Positions 1-11,777 of a stretch of 64,000 bases of DNA are shown in pieces. The stretch spans positions 1-64,000 of the forward strand of contig NZ_BMDZ01000007.1 in NCBI RefSeq assembly GCF_014636235.1. Direction: 5' to 3'. Below the pieces are notes generated by a model. The model did not search any database. It saw only the letters and a program-made list of their open reading frames with translations, and was not told the origin of the DNA. Position 1 is the first letter of the stretch. Each line of letters opens with the position of its first letter. A program made the translations under genes and the position numbers. The stretch comes from Tistrella bauzanensis. Its GTDB lineage: Bacteria > Pseudomonadota > Alphaproteobacteria > Tistrellales > Tistrellaceae.

Positions 1-184
1 CACCTCACCCGAGGGAATCAGCCCCGCAGCGCGGGGGCAAGCGGACATCGACAGGTTTGGAGCCCATTCTGCAACAGGCTCCGTTGCCCTGCGATATGCA
101 CCCTCAGGCTATAGTGTCGCAGACCCCTGACCGGCACCGGACAGCCGTATCGATCTACGGACCATTCAGAGAGATGGATGCAGC
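1..184. other. Left-edge non-coding stretch before the flippase gene
   Basis: I recognise no gene here. A GC hairpin (arms 21-27 and 31-38) lacks a T tract, so I do not call it a terminator. The flippase start at 185 has only a weak purine-rich stretch upstream. Confidence 0.4.
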
Positions 185-1534
185 ATGGGAAAATTTGCCA
201 CCCTTTTGGGAGGCCCTGTGGTGGCCGGGTTCGCGGTACGCGGGTTCGAAATCATTTCCAAGCTGGCGCTTTATCTTCTCACCGCCCGCATGCTGGGTGC
301 TGCGGAAGCCGGCCTGTTCTTTCTGTGCCTCACCTGGGCCAGCTGGCTTTCCACCTTCGGCCGCATGGGCATCGACAGGGCCCTGACCCGGCATCTGGGT
401 GCGGAGCTGGGCCTGTATCAGGGCCTTGAGGCGCGTCGTACCCTGGTCATCGGCGTGCTGCGGGTGACTGCGGTCGGGGCTGCCCTGGGTCTTCTGACCG
501 TCCTGGCAGCCCGGATTCTGGCGTTCCATGTCTTCAACGACCCGGCCCTCGCCACGCCGTTGATGTGTGGGGCGATTGCCGTATCGGGCATGGCGACCAC
601 CTTCACACTGACGGCAGCCCTTGCCGGCGCCGGTCGCACCACATCTGCCCAATTCCTTCAGAACGCATTCTGGCCGGCGCTGACCGTGCTGTCGCTGTTG
701 CTGGGCGCCCGGGACGCCACGACGCTGGTCACCGCGATGGGTGTCGCCATCTGGATCTGCGGTGCGATCGCGCTGGCCATCTTCGCGGCCGACCATGCCC
801 GCTTTGCGGCGAACCTGCCGCCAGAGGATCTGGCATCGGGTCAGGCTCTGGAGCCGATGCCGCCGTTGATGCGGACGGCCTGGCCGCTGATGGTGGTGGA
901 AATGGTTCAGGCCACCATCGTGTCGCTGCCGGTCCTGCTGCTGGGCATGGTGGCGGATGCGGCCGATGTCGGCGCCTTCAGCGTCGCGCTTCGCATCTCG
1001 ATGCTGGTCTGGATGGTTCTGGTCAGCCTGGGAACAGTGGCAAGCCCGCGTTTTGCCACCCTGCACCGTCGTGGCGACATGGCGGGCCTCGCGGCCCTGA
1101 ACCGGCAGATCCAGTTGCTCGGGGCCGGGCTCGGCGGCGGGGTCTGCGTGATGATGATCGTCGTCCCCGAAACCCTGCTGGGCATATTGTCGCCCGAATT
1201 CGTGATGGCGAGCCTGCCACTGATGATCCTGGCCGCAGGTCAGGCGGTCAACGCGCTGTATACCGGCCAGGACGTGCTGCTGGCAATGACCGGCAATGGC
1301 GGCACCCTGCAGCGGCTAAACCTCGCGCAGCTTGCGATGGTTCTGCTATTGTCCCTGGTGTTCATTCCGCTCGGAGGCGCCGTCGGCGCGGCCATCGCGA
1401 CGGCCGTTGCCACGGCACAGGGCGGCATCGGCACCGCCATGGTCGTGCGCTGGCTGCTGCCGGCAGCCCGTCCGCTGGCGGCACTGCCGATGCCATCCCG
1501 CCTGCGGCCATTCCTCACGGCGCGGACCGGCTGA
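185..1534 (+). CDS. Polysaccharide flippase (MATE/Wzx-like membrane protein)
   Basis: A 449-residue, very hydrophobic protein with about 12 or more predicted membrane segments and short polar loops, the pattern of the MOP superfamily (oligosaccharide flippases and relatives). Such proteins move undecaprenyl-linked glycans across the inner membrane. The N-terminus (VVAGFAVRGFEIISKLALY, then LLTARMLGAAEAGLF) matches the usual opening of Wzx-type flippases, where an amphipathic start leads into a first helix ending near a small-residue AxxxG patch. The length is normal for the family. The next gene, 70 bp downstream on the same strand, is a polyprenyl-phosphate sugar transferase that would make the lipid-linked substrate, so a joint role in exopolysaccharide or O-antigen export is likely. 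The transported glycan cannot be told from sequence. Confidence 0.8.
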   Translation: MGKFATLLGGPVVAGFAVRGFEIISKLALYLLTARMLGAAEAGLFFLCLTWASWLSTFGRMGIDRALTRHLGAELGLYQGLEARRTLVIGVLRVTAVGAALGLLTVLAARILAFHVFNDPALATPLMCGAIAVSGMATTFTLTAALAGAGRTTSAQFLQNAFWPALTVLSLLLGARDATTLVTAMGVAIWICGAIALAIFAADHARFAANLPPEDLASGQALEPMPPLMRTAWPLMVVEMVQATIVSLPVLLLGMVADAADVGAFSVALRISMLVWMVLVSLGTVASPRFATLHRRGDMAGLAALNRQIQLLGAGLGGGVCVMMIVVPETLLGILSPEFVMASLPLMILAAGQAVNALYTGQDVLLAMTGNGGTLQRLNLAQLAMVLLLSLVFIPLGGAVGAAIATAVATAQGGIGTAMVVRWLLPAARPLAALPMPSRLRPFLTARTG

Positions 1535-1604
1535 TGCCGGATTTCGCGCGACCCTTCCCCGCCCGGCGCTTCCGATCCGCCCCCCGACCCGATTACAGGC
1601 GCGC

Positions 1605-3041
1605 ATGACGACATCCGAGAGCATTACGCCACGCGTACGCAATGTGACCTTCGGGCTGGTGAACCGGGCGGTCAAGACAGTCGATGCCCTGACGCTGCTG
1701 GTGGCGGCGGTGCTGGCCCGACCGCTGTCGGAAGCGACCCTGACGGATATCACCTGGGCGCAATCTCTTCTGCTGGGCGTTCTGGCGGTGATCCCGCTGG
1801 TGCAGATCAACGAATCCCGCCGGGTGTATCGCTGGGAGCGGTATCGCAGCCTGCGCGGACAGGTCGTGGATGTGGTGCTGGCGCTGATCATCGCCACGGC
1901 GGTCACCGGCCTGTTCGCGGTCGTCTTCCTCCCCGACAGCATCGTTGAGAGCTGGCTGGCAGCCTTCGCGCTGGGCGCCCTGGTGTTGCAGATGACCGGA
2001 CGCGCGGTCGCCCGGCTGATGGTGGCCGGCATGGAAACCCGCGGCGCGCTGAAGCGGCGGGTGGCCGTCATCGGTGCCGGTGAAGAAGGCGAGGCCGCGA
2101 TCCGCTATCTTGCGGCCCCCGGACATCGCGACTTGTACGAGTTGATCGGCGTGTTCGACGACCGGGCGACGCGGCGTGCCGTCGAGATCGCCGGGCTGAC
2201 CGTCACCCATGGGGTCGACGATCTGGTCAAGCGCGCCCGGCAGGAGCGGGTGGATGTGGTGATCATCGCCCTGCCCTGGCGCGCCGGCCAGCGCATCGCC
2301 GAGATGATGCGCAAACTGTGCTCGATCCCGGCCGACGTGCTGCTGCCGATCGAGGCCGACTGGATCAATCTACGCGGGGCCCGGCTGTTCAGCGTCGGCG
2401 GCCTGCCCTTCCTTCAGGTCGCGCGCCGCCCGCTGAAGGGCTCCGACGCGATCCTGAAGAGCATTCTGGACTATATCGTCGCCGGGACCGCCATCGCCCT
2501 GCTGTCGCCATTGCTGCTGACGGTGGCGATCATGGTCAAGGTCGACAGCCCCGGACCGATCCTGTTCCGGCAACGCCGGGTCGGATTCAACGGCCGCGAT
2601 TTCGACATGTTCAAGTTCAGGTCGATGACGGTCGATCCAACCGATGACGGCTCACGCGGCACGCCGCTCGACAATCCGCGCATCACCCGCATCGGCCGGT
2701 TCATCCGGCGGACCAGCATCGATGAACTGCCGCAGTTGTTCAACGTGCTGCGGGGGGAGATGTCGGTGGTGGGCCCCCGCGCCCATGTTCCCAACATGCT
2801 GGTCGGCGAGCGAACCTATTTCGAGACGGTCCAGGAATATGCCGCCCGTCACCGCGTGAAGCCCGGCATCACCGGCTGGGGGCAGATCAACGGCATGCGC
2901 GGCGGCATCCACGATGCGGACAAGGCCAAACGGGGCGTTGAACTGGACCTGCAATACATCGAGAACTGGACGCTGTGGTTCGACATCCGGATCATGGTCC
3001 GCACGCTGTTCGGCGGCATGGCCGGCCGCGACGTGTTCTGA
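1605..3041 (+). CDS. Exopolysaccharide polyprenyl glycosylphosphotransferase (WbaP/WcaJ-like)
   Basis: 478 residues, starting at the ATG at 1605; upstream in-frame ATGs would run back into the flippase gene. The protein has three parts: N-terminal membrane helices (about residues 20-140), a nucleotide-binding-like middle domain beginning VAVIGAGEEGEA, and a C-terminal bacterial sugar transferase domain from about residue 285. That domain carries the hallmark DSPGPILFRQRRVG, MFKFRSM and the late GLTGWGQ-like motif (here GITGWGQINGMRGG). The family transfers a sugar-1-phosphate from a nucleotide sugar to undecaprenyl phosphate at the inner membrane, the first step of repeat-unit assembly. The neighbouring flippase would export the product. 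Which sugar is transferred (glucose or galactose) is unknown. Confidence 0.9.
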   Translation: MTTSESITPRVRNVTFGLVNRAVKTVDALTLLVAAVLARPLSEATLTDITWAQSLLLGVLAVIPLVQINESRRVYRWERYRSLRGQVVDVVLALIIATAVTGLFAVVFLPDSIVESWLAAFALGALVLQMTGRAVARLMVAGMETRGALKRRVAVIGAGEEGEAAIRYLAAPGHRDLYELIGVFDDRATRRAVEIAGLTVTHGVDDLVKRARQERVDVVIIALPWRAGQRIAEMMRKLCSIPADVLLPIEADWINLRGARLFSVGGLPFLQVARRPLKGSDAILKSILDYIVAGTAIALLSPLLLTVAIMVKVDSPGPILFRQRRVGFNGRDFDMFKFRSMTVDPTDDGSRGTPLDNPRITRIGRFIRRTSIDELPQLFNVLRGEMSVVGPRAHVPNMLVGERTYFETVQEYAARHRVKPGITGWGQINGMRGGIHDADKAKRGVELDLQYIENWTLWFDIRIMVRTLFGGMAGRDVF

Positions 3042-3058
3042 TCGCGAGGAGGTGGCGC

Positions 3059-4108
3059 ATGGACAGGCAGACAGGACGAGACCGGCAACCACGGTCGGCC
3101 TGCGCCGCCATGGCGCTGGCGTCGATGCTGGCGCTGGCACCGGTCATGTCGGTGCCGGCCGGCGCGGCCGAGCCGCGCGTGCCGCTGCCGACGCCGTTTT
3201 CCATGGCCTATTATGAAAGCTGGTCCGAACTGCCGGGGGTATCCGGCCCGGACACCCTGCTTGCCGCCACACCCGCCCATGTCGATGTGCTGGCGATCGG
3301 CTTTGCTAAGCCGGATCTGGTGTATCGGGGGGATCTGGAGCTGGACGGCACCGGCATTCAGGTGCCGGTGTCGGGACAGGTTCTGGCAGAGGCGATCGCT
3401 GCCCTGAAGACGCGCGCGCCCTCAATCCGGGTGCTGATCTCGGTCGGCGGCTCCGGTTATATGACAGGCTGGTCGCTCTACGATCCGGCGGCGCTGGCGC
3501 GGCTTGTCCGTGACCTGGGCGCAGACGGCATCGATCTGGACTACGAACCGGCCGACCCGGGATGCCAGTCGGCCGAGGCTCGCCGTGGACCGACCGTCGT
3601 CTGCCTGACCGACACCACATGGACGCGGCTGATCGCCCAGACCCGCGCCGCCCTGCCGCGTCCGATGATGCTGGCGGTGCCGGCCTGGAGCACCGGCGCC
3701 TATGGTACCGGCGACTTCCTGAACGACCGGCCACCCAGCCCTCACACCGGATCGATGCTGTGGCTGGGCCGCGACCGCGAGGCGGCTGCCGCCGTCGATA
3801 TGGTCTCGATCATGGCCTATGCGGGCGGCCCCGCCTTTCAGCCGGAACGTGCCTTCGATGCCTATCGTGCGATCTGGGATGGTCCGCTTGCGCTGGGGCT
3901 GATCGTGCCGCCCGACCCCACCGGACAGACCGTACCGGATATGGCGGGCATCCGTGACCTCGCCGCGCGAATCGCCGCCCGCGACCTGGCGGGCATCATG
4001 ATCTATGGCATGTTGGGCACGCCGCCGGGTGGCGGTGACCCGTCCAGCCCCAGCGGCATGATGATGCTTCAGGCCGTGTGCGAGGGATTTGGCGGCGAAA
4101 CCTGCTGA
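3059..4108 (+). CDS. Secreted glycoside hydrolase family 18-like protein
   Basis: 349 residues from the ATG at 3059, preceded by a strong AGGAGGT ribosome site. Residues 1-38 look like a signal peptide: basic start, hydrophobic core ASMLALAPVM, then an Ala-rich cleavage region. The mature protein is a TIM-barrel candidate with SVGGSG (about 129-133) and the complete GH18 catalytic signature DGIDLDYE, with D156, D159, D161 and E163, so the acid/base glutamate is present. GH18 enzymes cleave chitin-like or other N-acetylglucosamine glycosidic bonds. It starts 17 bp after the sugar transferase gene, so it may trim or process the polysaccharide made by this cluster instead of degrading chitin. 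The substrate is not inferable. Confidence 0.8.
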   Translation: MDRQTGRDRQPRSACAAMALASMLALAPVMSVPAGAAEPRVPLPTPFSMAYYESWSELPGVSGPDTLLAATPAHVDVLAIGFAKPDLVYRGDLELDGTGIQVPVSGQVLAEAIAALKTRAPSIRVLISVGGSGYMTGWSLYDPAALARLVRDLGADGIDLDYEPADPGCQSAEARRGPTVVCLTDTTWTRLIAQTRAALPRPMMLAVPAWSTGAYGTGDFLNDRPPSPHTGSMLWLGRDREAAAAVDMVSIMAYAGGPAFQPERAFDAYRAIWDGPLALGLIVPPDPTGQTVPDMAGIRDLAARIAARDLAGIMIYGMLGTPPGGGDPSSPSGMMMLQAVCEGFGGETC

Positions 4109-4160
4109 GGCGCGGGTGGCACAGTGTCCGTGCGGGCCGTCCTCATGGAATTGCCCTGAG

Positions 4161-4195
4161 CCGTTCAGCCTGTGGTCGCCCGTTCAGCCTGTGGT
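4161..4195. repeat. Short direct duplication at the 3' end of the FkbM gene
   Basis: A 16-bp block (CCGTTCAGCCTGTGGT) occurs at 4161-4176 and again at 4180-4195, a 19-bp period. The second copy contains the stop and last codons of the methyltransferase gene. This looks like replication slippage. Confidence 0.75.
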
Positions 4196-5026
4196 GGTTA
4201 CGGGCCCATAGGTCGCTTCCAGCCGGGCAAGTGGTTCCGGCCGGGCGATGAAGATGAAGTTGTTGACATAGACCCGATCGGGCAGACGCCGGGTGCCATC
4301 GGCATTCAGGGCCGAGCGATCCTGAAGGCGGGCGATATCGAAGCCGGTCATGTCGTGCAGACGGCCATCGCGCAGATACAGGCCGCGATAGCCGATCGGG
4401 CCCAACATGGCCTGCAGATCGGCCAATGTGCCTGGGGTATGGCGTTCCTCCGCCTCGATCAGCAGGCTTGGTCGCTGTTCGCGCAGGGTGGCGAGGCCGC
4501 CGCGCAGCACCGTGCCCTCAAAACCCTCGACGTCGATCTTGATGAAGGCCACCCGCCGATTGCGACCGATCTCGACCGCCAGATCATCCAGGCGGCGGAT
4601 CGCCACAGTGATGTGAAGCATGGCCGGCGTCGCGACACTCTCCACCGCATCGGCCTTGATCGAGGCCAGGCCGGAGCCCGCCTCAGGCACATGGAGCACG
4701 GCTTCGCCATCGGCGTCGCCCAGCGCCATGGCCATCAGCACCAGCTTGCCCTCCCGCAATTCGCGGCCGAAGCGTGTTTTCAATACGGTGCCAAGCGTCG
4801 GGTTGGGCTCGAAAGCCACCACCCGACCCGCCGTATGCAGCATCGGCGCGGTATAGGACCCGTGATTGGCACCGATATCATAGGCATCCGCATCGGCTTC
4901 GGCCAGCAGCGGCACAAGGGCCAGCTCCATCTCGCCATAATCCGGCGCCATCCGGTCACGGAGATCGATCAACCGCGCATAAAGCCGCGGCATTCGACGT
5001 TCGATGATCGCTTTAAGACCGGCCAA
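4184..5026 (-). CDS. FkbM family SAM-dependent methyltransferase
   Basis: 280 residues. The Rossmann-like core has the SAM-binding motif YDIGANHGSYT (around residues 49-59), an acidic strand-2 end in VVAFEPNP, and FIKIDVEGFEGTVLRG, the typical FkbM motif carrying the conserved DVEG. FkbM enzymes O-methylate sugars or related hydroxyl groups and are common in polysaccharide and glycolipid clusters. The gene is convergent with the GH18 gene, so it is not in that operon but fits the surface-glycan theme. Length is normal. The methyl acceptor is unknown. Confidence 0.88.
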   Translation of the reverse strand: MAGLKAIIERRMPRLYARLIDLRDRMAPDYGEMELALVPLLAEADADAYDIGANHGSYTAPMLHTAGRVVAFEPNPTLGTVLKTRFGRELREGKLVLMAMALGDADGEAVLHVPEAGSGLASIKADAVESVATPAMLHITVAIRRLDDLAVEIGRNRRVAFIKIDVEGFEGTVLRGGLATLREQRPSLLIEAEERHTPGTLADLQAMLGPIGYRGLYLRDGRLHDMTGFDIARLQDRSALNADGTRRLPDRVYVNNFIFIARPEPLARLEATYGPVTTTG

Positions 5027-5181
5027 TCCTACGTGCTCCCGGCTGCGAGAGTGCTGAAACAGAGGTGTCAGGATAACATGGAACCCATCGGCAAGGGATC
5101 ACCGACTTACAGGCCCGGTAACATGGCGCCTGCAATGACGAGCCTCTTGCACATCCGGACGGCAGCGCTGATGATCGGGGG

Positions 5182-5751
5182 ATGACTGGTGATGCTCCCG
5201 TTTGTCCCTCAGCTTCCGGCCCGTCAACGCCAGCCCGTTCGGACAGGCGCCGTGACCCGCGCATTGACAGCCTGATCACTTATTGGCGCGCCTGCAGACA
5301 TGGGCGTCCCATGCCACTGCGGCGTGATTTCGATATCCTGATCGCCAGGCCGCGCCTGCTGCCCATGATGGTCATTCTGGAGCGCCTGGCCGACGGCCAG
5401 TTCGTGCACCGCTATGTCGGCAGCACCATTGTGACTCTGGCCGGACGCGATGCCACCGGCAGGATTGTCGGCCCCGATCTCTATGGCGATCGCTGGCAAG
5501 TGGTCGCGAAGACCTATGCCCGCGCCATTGATGACGGCGTGGTGCTGTGGGGCATCGACCGTGCCACATGGCCGCGCGGGGAATGGCGCAGTGCGGAATG
5601 GCTGATCGCGCCATTGGCCGGCCTGGATGATATGCCACGCTGGCTCGCCACCATCACTCTGGTTCTCGATGGGCCCGCCACCGCACGTGCCCCGGAAATC
5701 CATGTGGTCGGGGACGAACCCGACATTGAGGACAAACCCGACGTGCCGTGA
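5182..5751 (+). CDS. PAS_5-family domain protein
   Basis: A 189-residue soluble protein. Residues about 27-165 resemble the PAS_5 family common in Rhodospirillales: a start like YWRACRHGRPMPLRRDFD, then a LLPMMVILERL segment, a RYVGSTIV strand and a GRDATGR turn. These single-domain proteins have no attached kinase or cyclase, and their function is unknown. The first 25 residues are polar and probably disordered. No clear ribosome site precedes the ATG at 5182, so the start is uncertain. The gene diverges from the FkbM gene and is separated from eno by a terminator. The assignment rests on motif recognition only. Confidence 0.65.
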   Translation: MTGDAPVCPSASGPSTPARSDRRRDPRIDSLITYWRACRHGRPMPLRRDFDILIARPRLLPMMVILERLADGQFVHRYVGSTIVTLAGRDATGRIVGPDLYGDRWQVVAKTYARAIDDGVVLWGIDRATWPRGEWRSAEWLIAPLAGLDDMPRWLATITLVLDGPATARAPEIHVVGDEPDIEDKPDVP

Positions 5752-5841
5752 GCGGCGCCACGCACGGTTGTGTCGGGACAGGGACCGCCGGGTGCCGGGC
5801 CGGACCTGTCGTGTCGAGGCCACGGCCGGGTCCGGCCCGTG

Positions 5842-5877
5842 AAAAAGCCGGCTGAAGACATCGCTCCAGCCGGCTTT
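5842..5877 (-). terminator. Intrinsic terminator of eno
   Basis: An 11-bp stem (5844-5854 with 5867-5877, core AAAGCCGGCTG) with a 12-base loop. Read on the minus strand it is followed by five T residues, as expected for an intrinsic terminator 36 bp after the eno stop. It may also act weakly for the plus-strand PAS gene. Confidence 0.8.
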
Positions 5878-5912
5878 CCATTGTCTCGCCTTAAGTCTCG
5901 CCTGCCTGCCGC

Positions 5913-7307
<1,395 letters not shown>

Positions 7308-7346
7308 TCAGGTGACACTGCGGCGTCGGTGCGGTGATGCGGCAGG

Positions 7347-8201
7347 TCAGACGACCAGTCGCCGGGCCTTGGCCAGGGCGTCGAATGCCATCCAGTCTTC
7401 CACCATGGCCGGCAGGGCCTTCAGCGGCACCATGTTCGGGCCGTCGCTGGGCGCCTTGTCGGGGTCGGGATGGGTCTCGGCAAAGATCGCGGCAACACCC
7501 ACCGCCGCCGCCGCCCGTGCCAGCACCGGCACGAATTCACGCTGGCCGCCGCTGCGGCCGCCCAGGCCGCCCGGCTGCTGAACCGAATGGGTGGCGTCGA
7601 ACACGATCGGGCAGCCGGTGCGGGCCATCACCGGCAGGCCGCGATAATCGGTCACCAGCGTATTATAACCGAAGCTGGCGCCACGCTCGGTCAGCATGAC
7701 ATTGCCGTTGCCGGCGGCATCCAGCTTGGCGACCACATTGGCCATGTCCCATGGGGCCAGAAACTGGCCCTTCTTGACGTTGACCACCCGGCCGGTCTCG
7801 GCTGCGGCGACCAGAAGGTCGGTCTGACGGCACAGAAATGCCGGGATCTGGAGCACGTCGACTGCCTCGGCCGCCATGGCGCATTGTTCCGGCAGATGCA
7901 CGTCGGTCAGCACCGGCATGCCCGTGGTCTCGCGGATCTCGGCGAAGATCGGCAGCGCCTCTTTCAAGCCCAGCCCCCGCTCGGCATTGGCCGAGGTCCG
8001 GTTGGCCTTGTCGAACGAGGTCTTGTAGATCAGGCCGATGCCGAGCTTGACCGACATCTCCTTGAGTGCCGCCGACACTTCGAGCGCATGGGCCCGGCTT
8101 TCCAGAACGCAGGGGCCGGCGATCAGCACCAGCGGCAGATCGTTGGCGATCTCCAGCGCGCCGACACGCACGCGGCGCAGGGTGTTCGGGGTCTCGGTCA
8201 T
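7347..8201 (-). CDS. kdsA: 3-deoxy-8-phosphooctulonate synthase (KDO-8-P synthase)
   Basis: 284 residues from the ATG ending at 8201; a GGAAGG ribosome site lies about 10 bases upstream, and the longer upstream extension lacks family similarity. KdsA condenses phosphoenolpyruvate with arabinose-5-phosphate to make KDO-8-phosphate for the lipopolysaccharide inner core. Motifs include LIAGPCVLES, NVKKGQFLAPWDM and VFDATHSVQQPGG. Cys31 in AGPC replaces the Asn found in the E. coli enzyme, which assigns this protein to the metal-dependent KdsA class (established family knowledge). It lies between pyrG and eno; CTP from PyrG is needed later for CMP-KDO. Confidence 0.96.
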   Translation of the reverse strand: MTETPNTLRRVRVGALEIANDLPLVLIAGPCVLESRAHALEVSAALKEMSVKLGIGLIYKTSFDKANRTSANAERGLGLKEALPIFAEIRETTGMPVLTDVHLPEQCAMAAEAVDVLQIPAFLCRQTDLLVAAAETGRVVNVKKGQFLAPWDMANVVAKLDAAGNGNVMLTERGASFGYNTLVTDYRGLPVMARTGCPIVFDATHSVQQPGGLGGRSGGQREFVPVLARAAAAVGVAAIFAETHPDPDKAPSDGPNMVPLKALPAMVEDWMAFDALAKARRLVV

Positions 8202-8275
8202 GATCGGTGGGCCTTCCATCGATGGTCGGCAGCCCGGGCCACACCGGATGACCGGATATGGCCCGGGCCGGAGCG

Positions 8276-9991
<1,716 letters not shown>

Positions 9992-10096
9992 TCATGCTGC
10001 CGCACCTGGAACCACAGGCGGCCGGCGATCGACGCACCGGCCCTTGACCTGATCTCGATCTGCAAACCCGCGTCATGCGGGGTCCGGAAGCTCCGA

Positions 10097-10122
10097 GCCC
10101 CGCGGCCGAAGCGGCGCGGGGC
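10097..10122. terminator. Very stable GC hairpin after secG
   Basis: Outer arms 10097-10103 and 10116-10122 (GCCCCGC/GCGGGGC) enclose an inner stem GCCG-AAG-CGGC, so the helix is about 11 bp with one bulge. It lies 17 bp beyond the secG stop. There is no T tract, so it may work as a 3'-end protecting or partial termination structure. Confidence 0.5.
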
Positions 10123-10138
10123 CCGAAGAGGTGTCGTT

Positions 10139-10561
10139 TCAGTCGGCGGCCGGCGCCGTGGGCGGCGTCACCGTGTCACCCGCCGGTGCCGGTGCCGCTG
10201 GTGCTGCCGGGGCCGCATCGGAGGTCGCGGGTGCTGCCGGCGCCGTGGGTGTGCTGGGCACGGCCGGCCCGATCGGAGCCGCGGGGCCGGTCGGTGTCTC
10301 GATGCGATCCAGGACCGAACTGCCCTTGGAATGGGTTCCGCCCAGAATCGCCAGGCCAAGGCTGGTGATGATGAACAGCGTGGCCAGCACGGCGGTTGCG
10401 CGGGTCAGCAGATTGGCCTGGCCGCGCACCGACATCAGACCGCCGCCGCCACCACCGCCGCCACCGATGCCGAGCGCACCGCCTTCGCTGCGCTGCAGAA
10501 GGATCGTGATGATCAGCGCGATCGCCAGCAGCAGGTGGATGACCAGCAGAACACTTTCCAT
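10139..10561 (-). CDS. secG: Preprotein translocase subunit SecG
   Basis: A 140-residue small inner-membrane protein with two hydrophobic segments (about 4-22 and 55-74) and a cytoplasmic loop containing LQRSEGGALG, the SecG signature. SecG assists SecYE-SecA in moving unfolded proteins across the inner membrane. The loop carries nine consecutive glycines (33-41). The C-terminal 55 residues are an Ala/Pro/Thr-rich tail with no likely fold, making the protein longer than E. coli SecG (110 residues). It follows tpiA by 102 bp, the standard tpiA-secG-pyrG order in Alphaproteobacteria. Confidence 0.95.
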   Translation of the reverse strand: MESVLLVIHLLLAIALIITILLQRSEGGALGIGGGGGGGGGLMSVRGQANLLTRATAVLATLFIITSLGLAILGGTHSKGSSVLDRIETPTGPAAPIGPAVPSTPTAPAAPATSDAAPAAPAAPAPAGDTVTPPTAPAAD

Positions 10562-10663
10562 GGGGCGTGTGGTCCGTTCTCGAAAGTGTGGATGCGGGGC
10601 CGTCTCAGGGCTTGTCCGCGGATCTCGTGTCGGAGGGTGCGATCGTCAAGGGTGGCCGTCGGC

Positions 10664-11422
10664 TCAACGCGCCGGGGCGGCCGCCCCGATCGCGAGGAAA
10701 TCGGCGGCCTTCAGGCTGGCGCCACCCACCAGGGCGCCATCGACATTCTCGATGGCAAGGATTTCCGCGGCATTGCCCGGCTTGACCGACCCACCATACA
10801 GGATGCGGATGCCGTGGGCGTCGTCGCCGAAGCGTTCGGCCAGGCGGGCGCGGATCGCGCCGTGCACCGCCCGGATATCGTCATTGGCCGGCACCAGGCC
10901 CGAGCCGATCGCCCAGACCGGCTCATAGGCGATGACCAGCCGGCCCGGCGAGGCCCCGGCCGGAATCGAGCCGGCGATCTGGCGTTCCACGACCGCGACC
11001 CCCTCGCCCGCCTTGTACTGGTCAAGCGTCTCACCGACGCAGACGATCGCGATCAGGCCGGCGGCGGCGGCGGCGGCGGCTTTCGCCGCCACCTGCTCAT
11101 CGCCTTCGTCATGGTCCTGGCGGCGTTCGGAATGGCCGACAATCGCATAGCGGCAGCCCAGATCGGCCAGCAGCACGGCCGCAACATCGCCGGTATGGGC
11201 GCCCGAGGCTTCGGCGTGGCAATCCTGCGCGCCCAGTGCCACGGTCGAGCCGTTCAGCGCATCGCTCACCACCGGCAGCAGCGGCGCCGGCGGGCAGACG
11301 GCAAGCTCGGCGGCGATCGACCCGGCACCGGCGGCCACGGCGGCGGCCAGCGCGCGGCCATCGGCCGACAGCATGTTCATCTTCCAGTTCCCGGCGACCA
11401 GCGGCGTTGGACGATGCGGCAT
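10664..11422 (-). CDS. tpiA: Triosephosphate isomerase
   Basis: 252 residues, a normal TIM barrel length. It interconverts dihydroxyacetone phosphate and glyceraldehyde-3-phosphate. Visible active-site elements are LVAGNWKMN (Asn and Lys), the electrophile His in YAIVGHSERR, the catalytic Glu in VIAYEPVWAIG, and the phosphate-binding turns ILYGGSV and GALVGGASL. It is the first gene of the minus-strand block that continues into secG, pyrG, kdsA and eno, and it diverges from ppiD across a 355-bp intergenic region. Confidence 0.98.
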   Translation of the reverse strand: MPHRPTPLVAGNWKMNMLSADGRALAAAVAAGAGSIAAELAVCPPAPLLPVVSDALNGSTVALGAQDCHAEASGAHTGDVAAVLLADLGCRYAIVGHSERRQDHDEGDEQVAAKAAAAAAAGLIAIVCVGETLDQYKAGEGVAVVERQIAGSIPAGASPGRLVIAYEPVWAIGSGLVPANDDIRAVHGAIRARLAERFGDDAHGIRILYGGSVKPGNAAEILAIENVDGALVGGASLKAADFLAIGAAAPAR

Positions 11423-11777
11423 GCCTGAAGACTCCTCCGAGAAGATGCTTGTTCAAAACGCCCGGCCGAAGCCTGGAAGACCGGTGCCGGGTTCCTTGCC
11501 GGCAGAACCCCATGCGATCACGCACGCATCCACCTCCGGCAAACGCGTCCTCCGCGTCCGGTCGCGGCTGCTATAACATGCCTTGAACACCATTTCCAGT
11601 CGGCGCGGCACCATATACAGCAGGGCCGATATGCGGCCGGCCGGTTTCAAGATTGCGACGCAGGCATGCCCGCTTCTATGATGCGCCCCGAACCGGACCG
11701 CCCTGCGCCGCATCCGCGCGGCACGCCCGGCAGATCCTGCCAACGGCGCCGATTACAGAGATCAGGACCTAGCACAC
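11423..11777. other. Divergent tpiA/ppiD intergenic region
   Basis: 355 bp without a gene. A TATAGC-like element read on the minus strand (11569-11574) may be the -10 of the tpiA promoter, but no good -35 lies at the right distance. The plus-strand promoter for ppiD is listed separately. No RNA gene or repeat was recognised. Confidence 0.5.
11653..11682 (+). promoter_or_regulatory. Sigma70-like promoter for ppiD
   Basis: TTGCGA at 11653-11658, 18 bp, then TATGAT at 11677-11682 (five of six matches to TATAAT). It lies about 95 bp before the ppiD start and points the right way. Confidence 0.55.

Noticed and set aside
21-38. A terminator at the left edge
   Set aside because: A GC hairpin with no T tract and no gene seen upstream.
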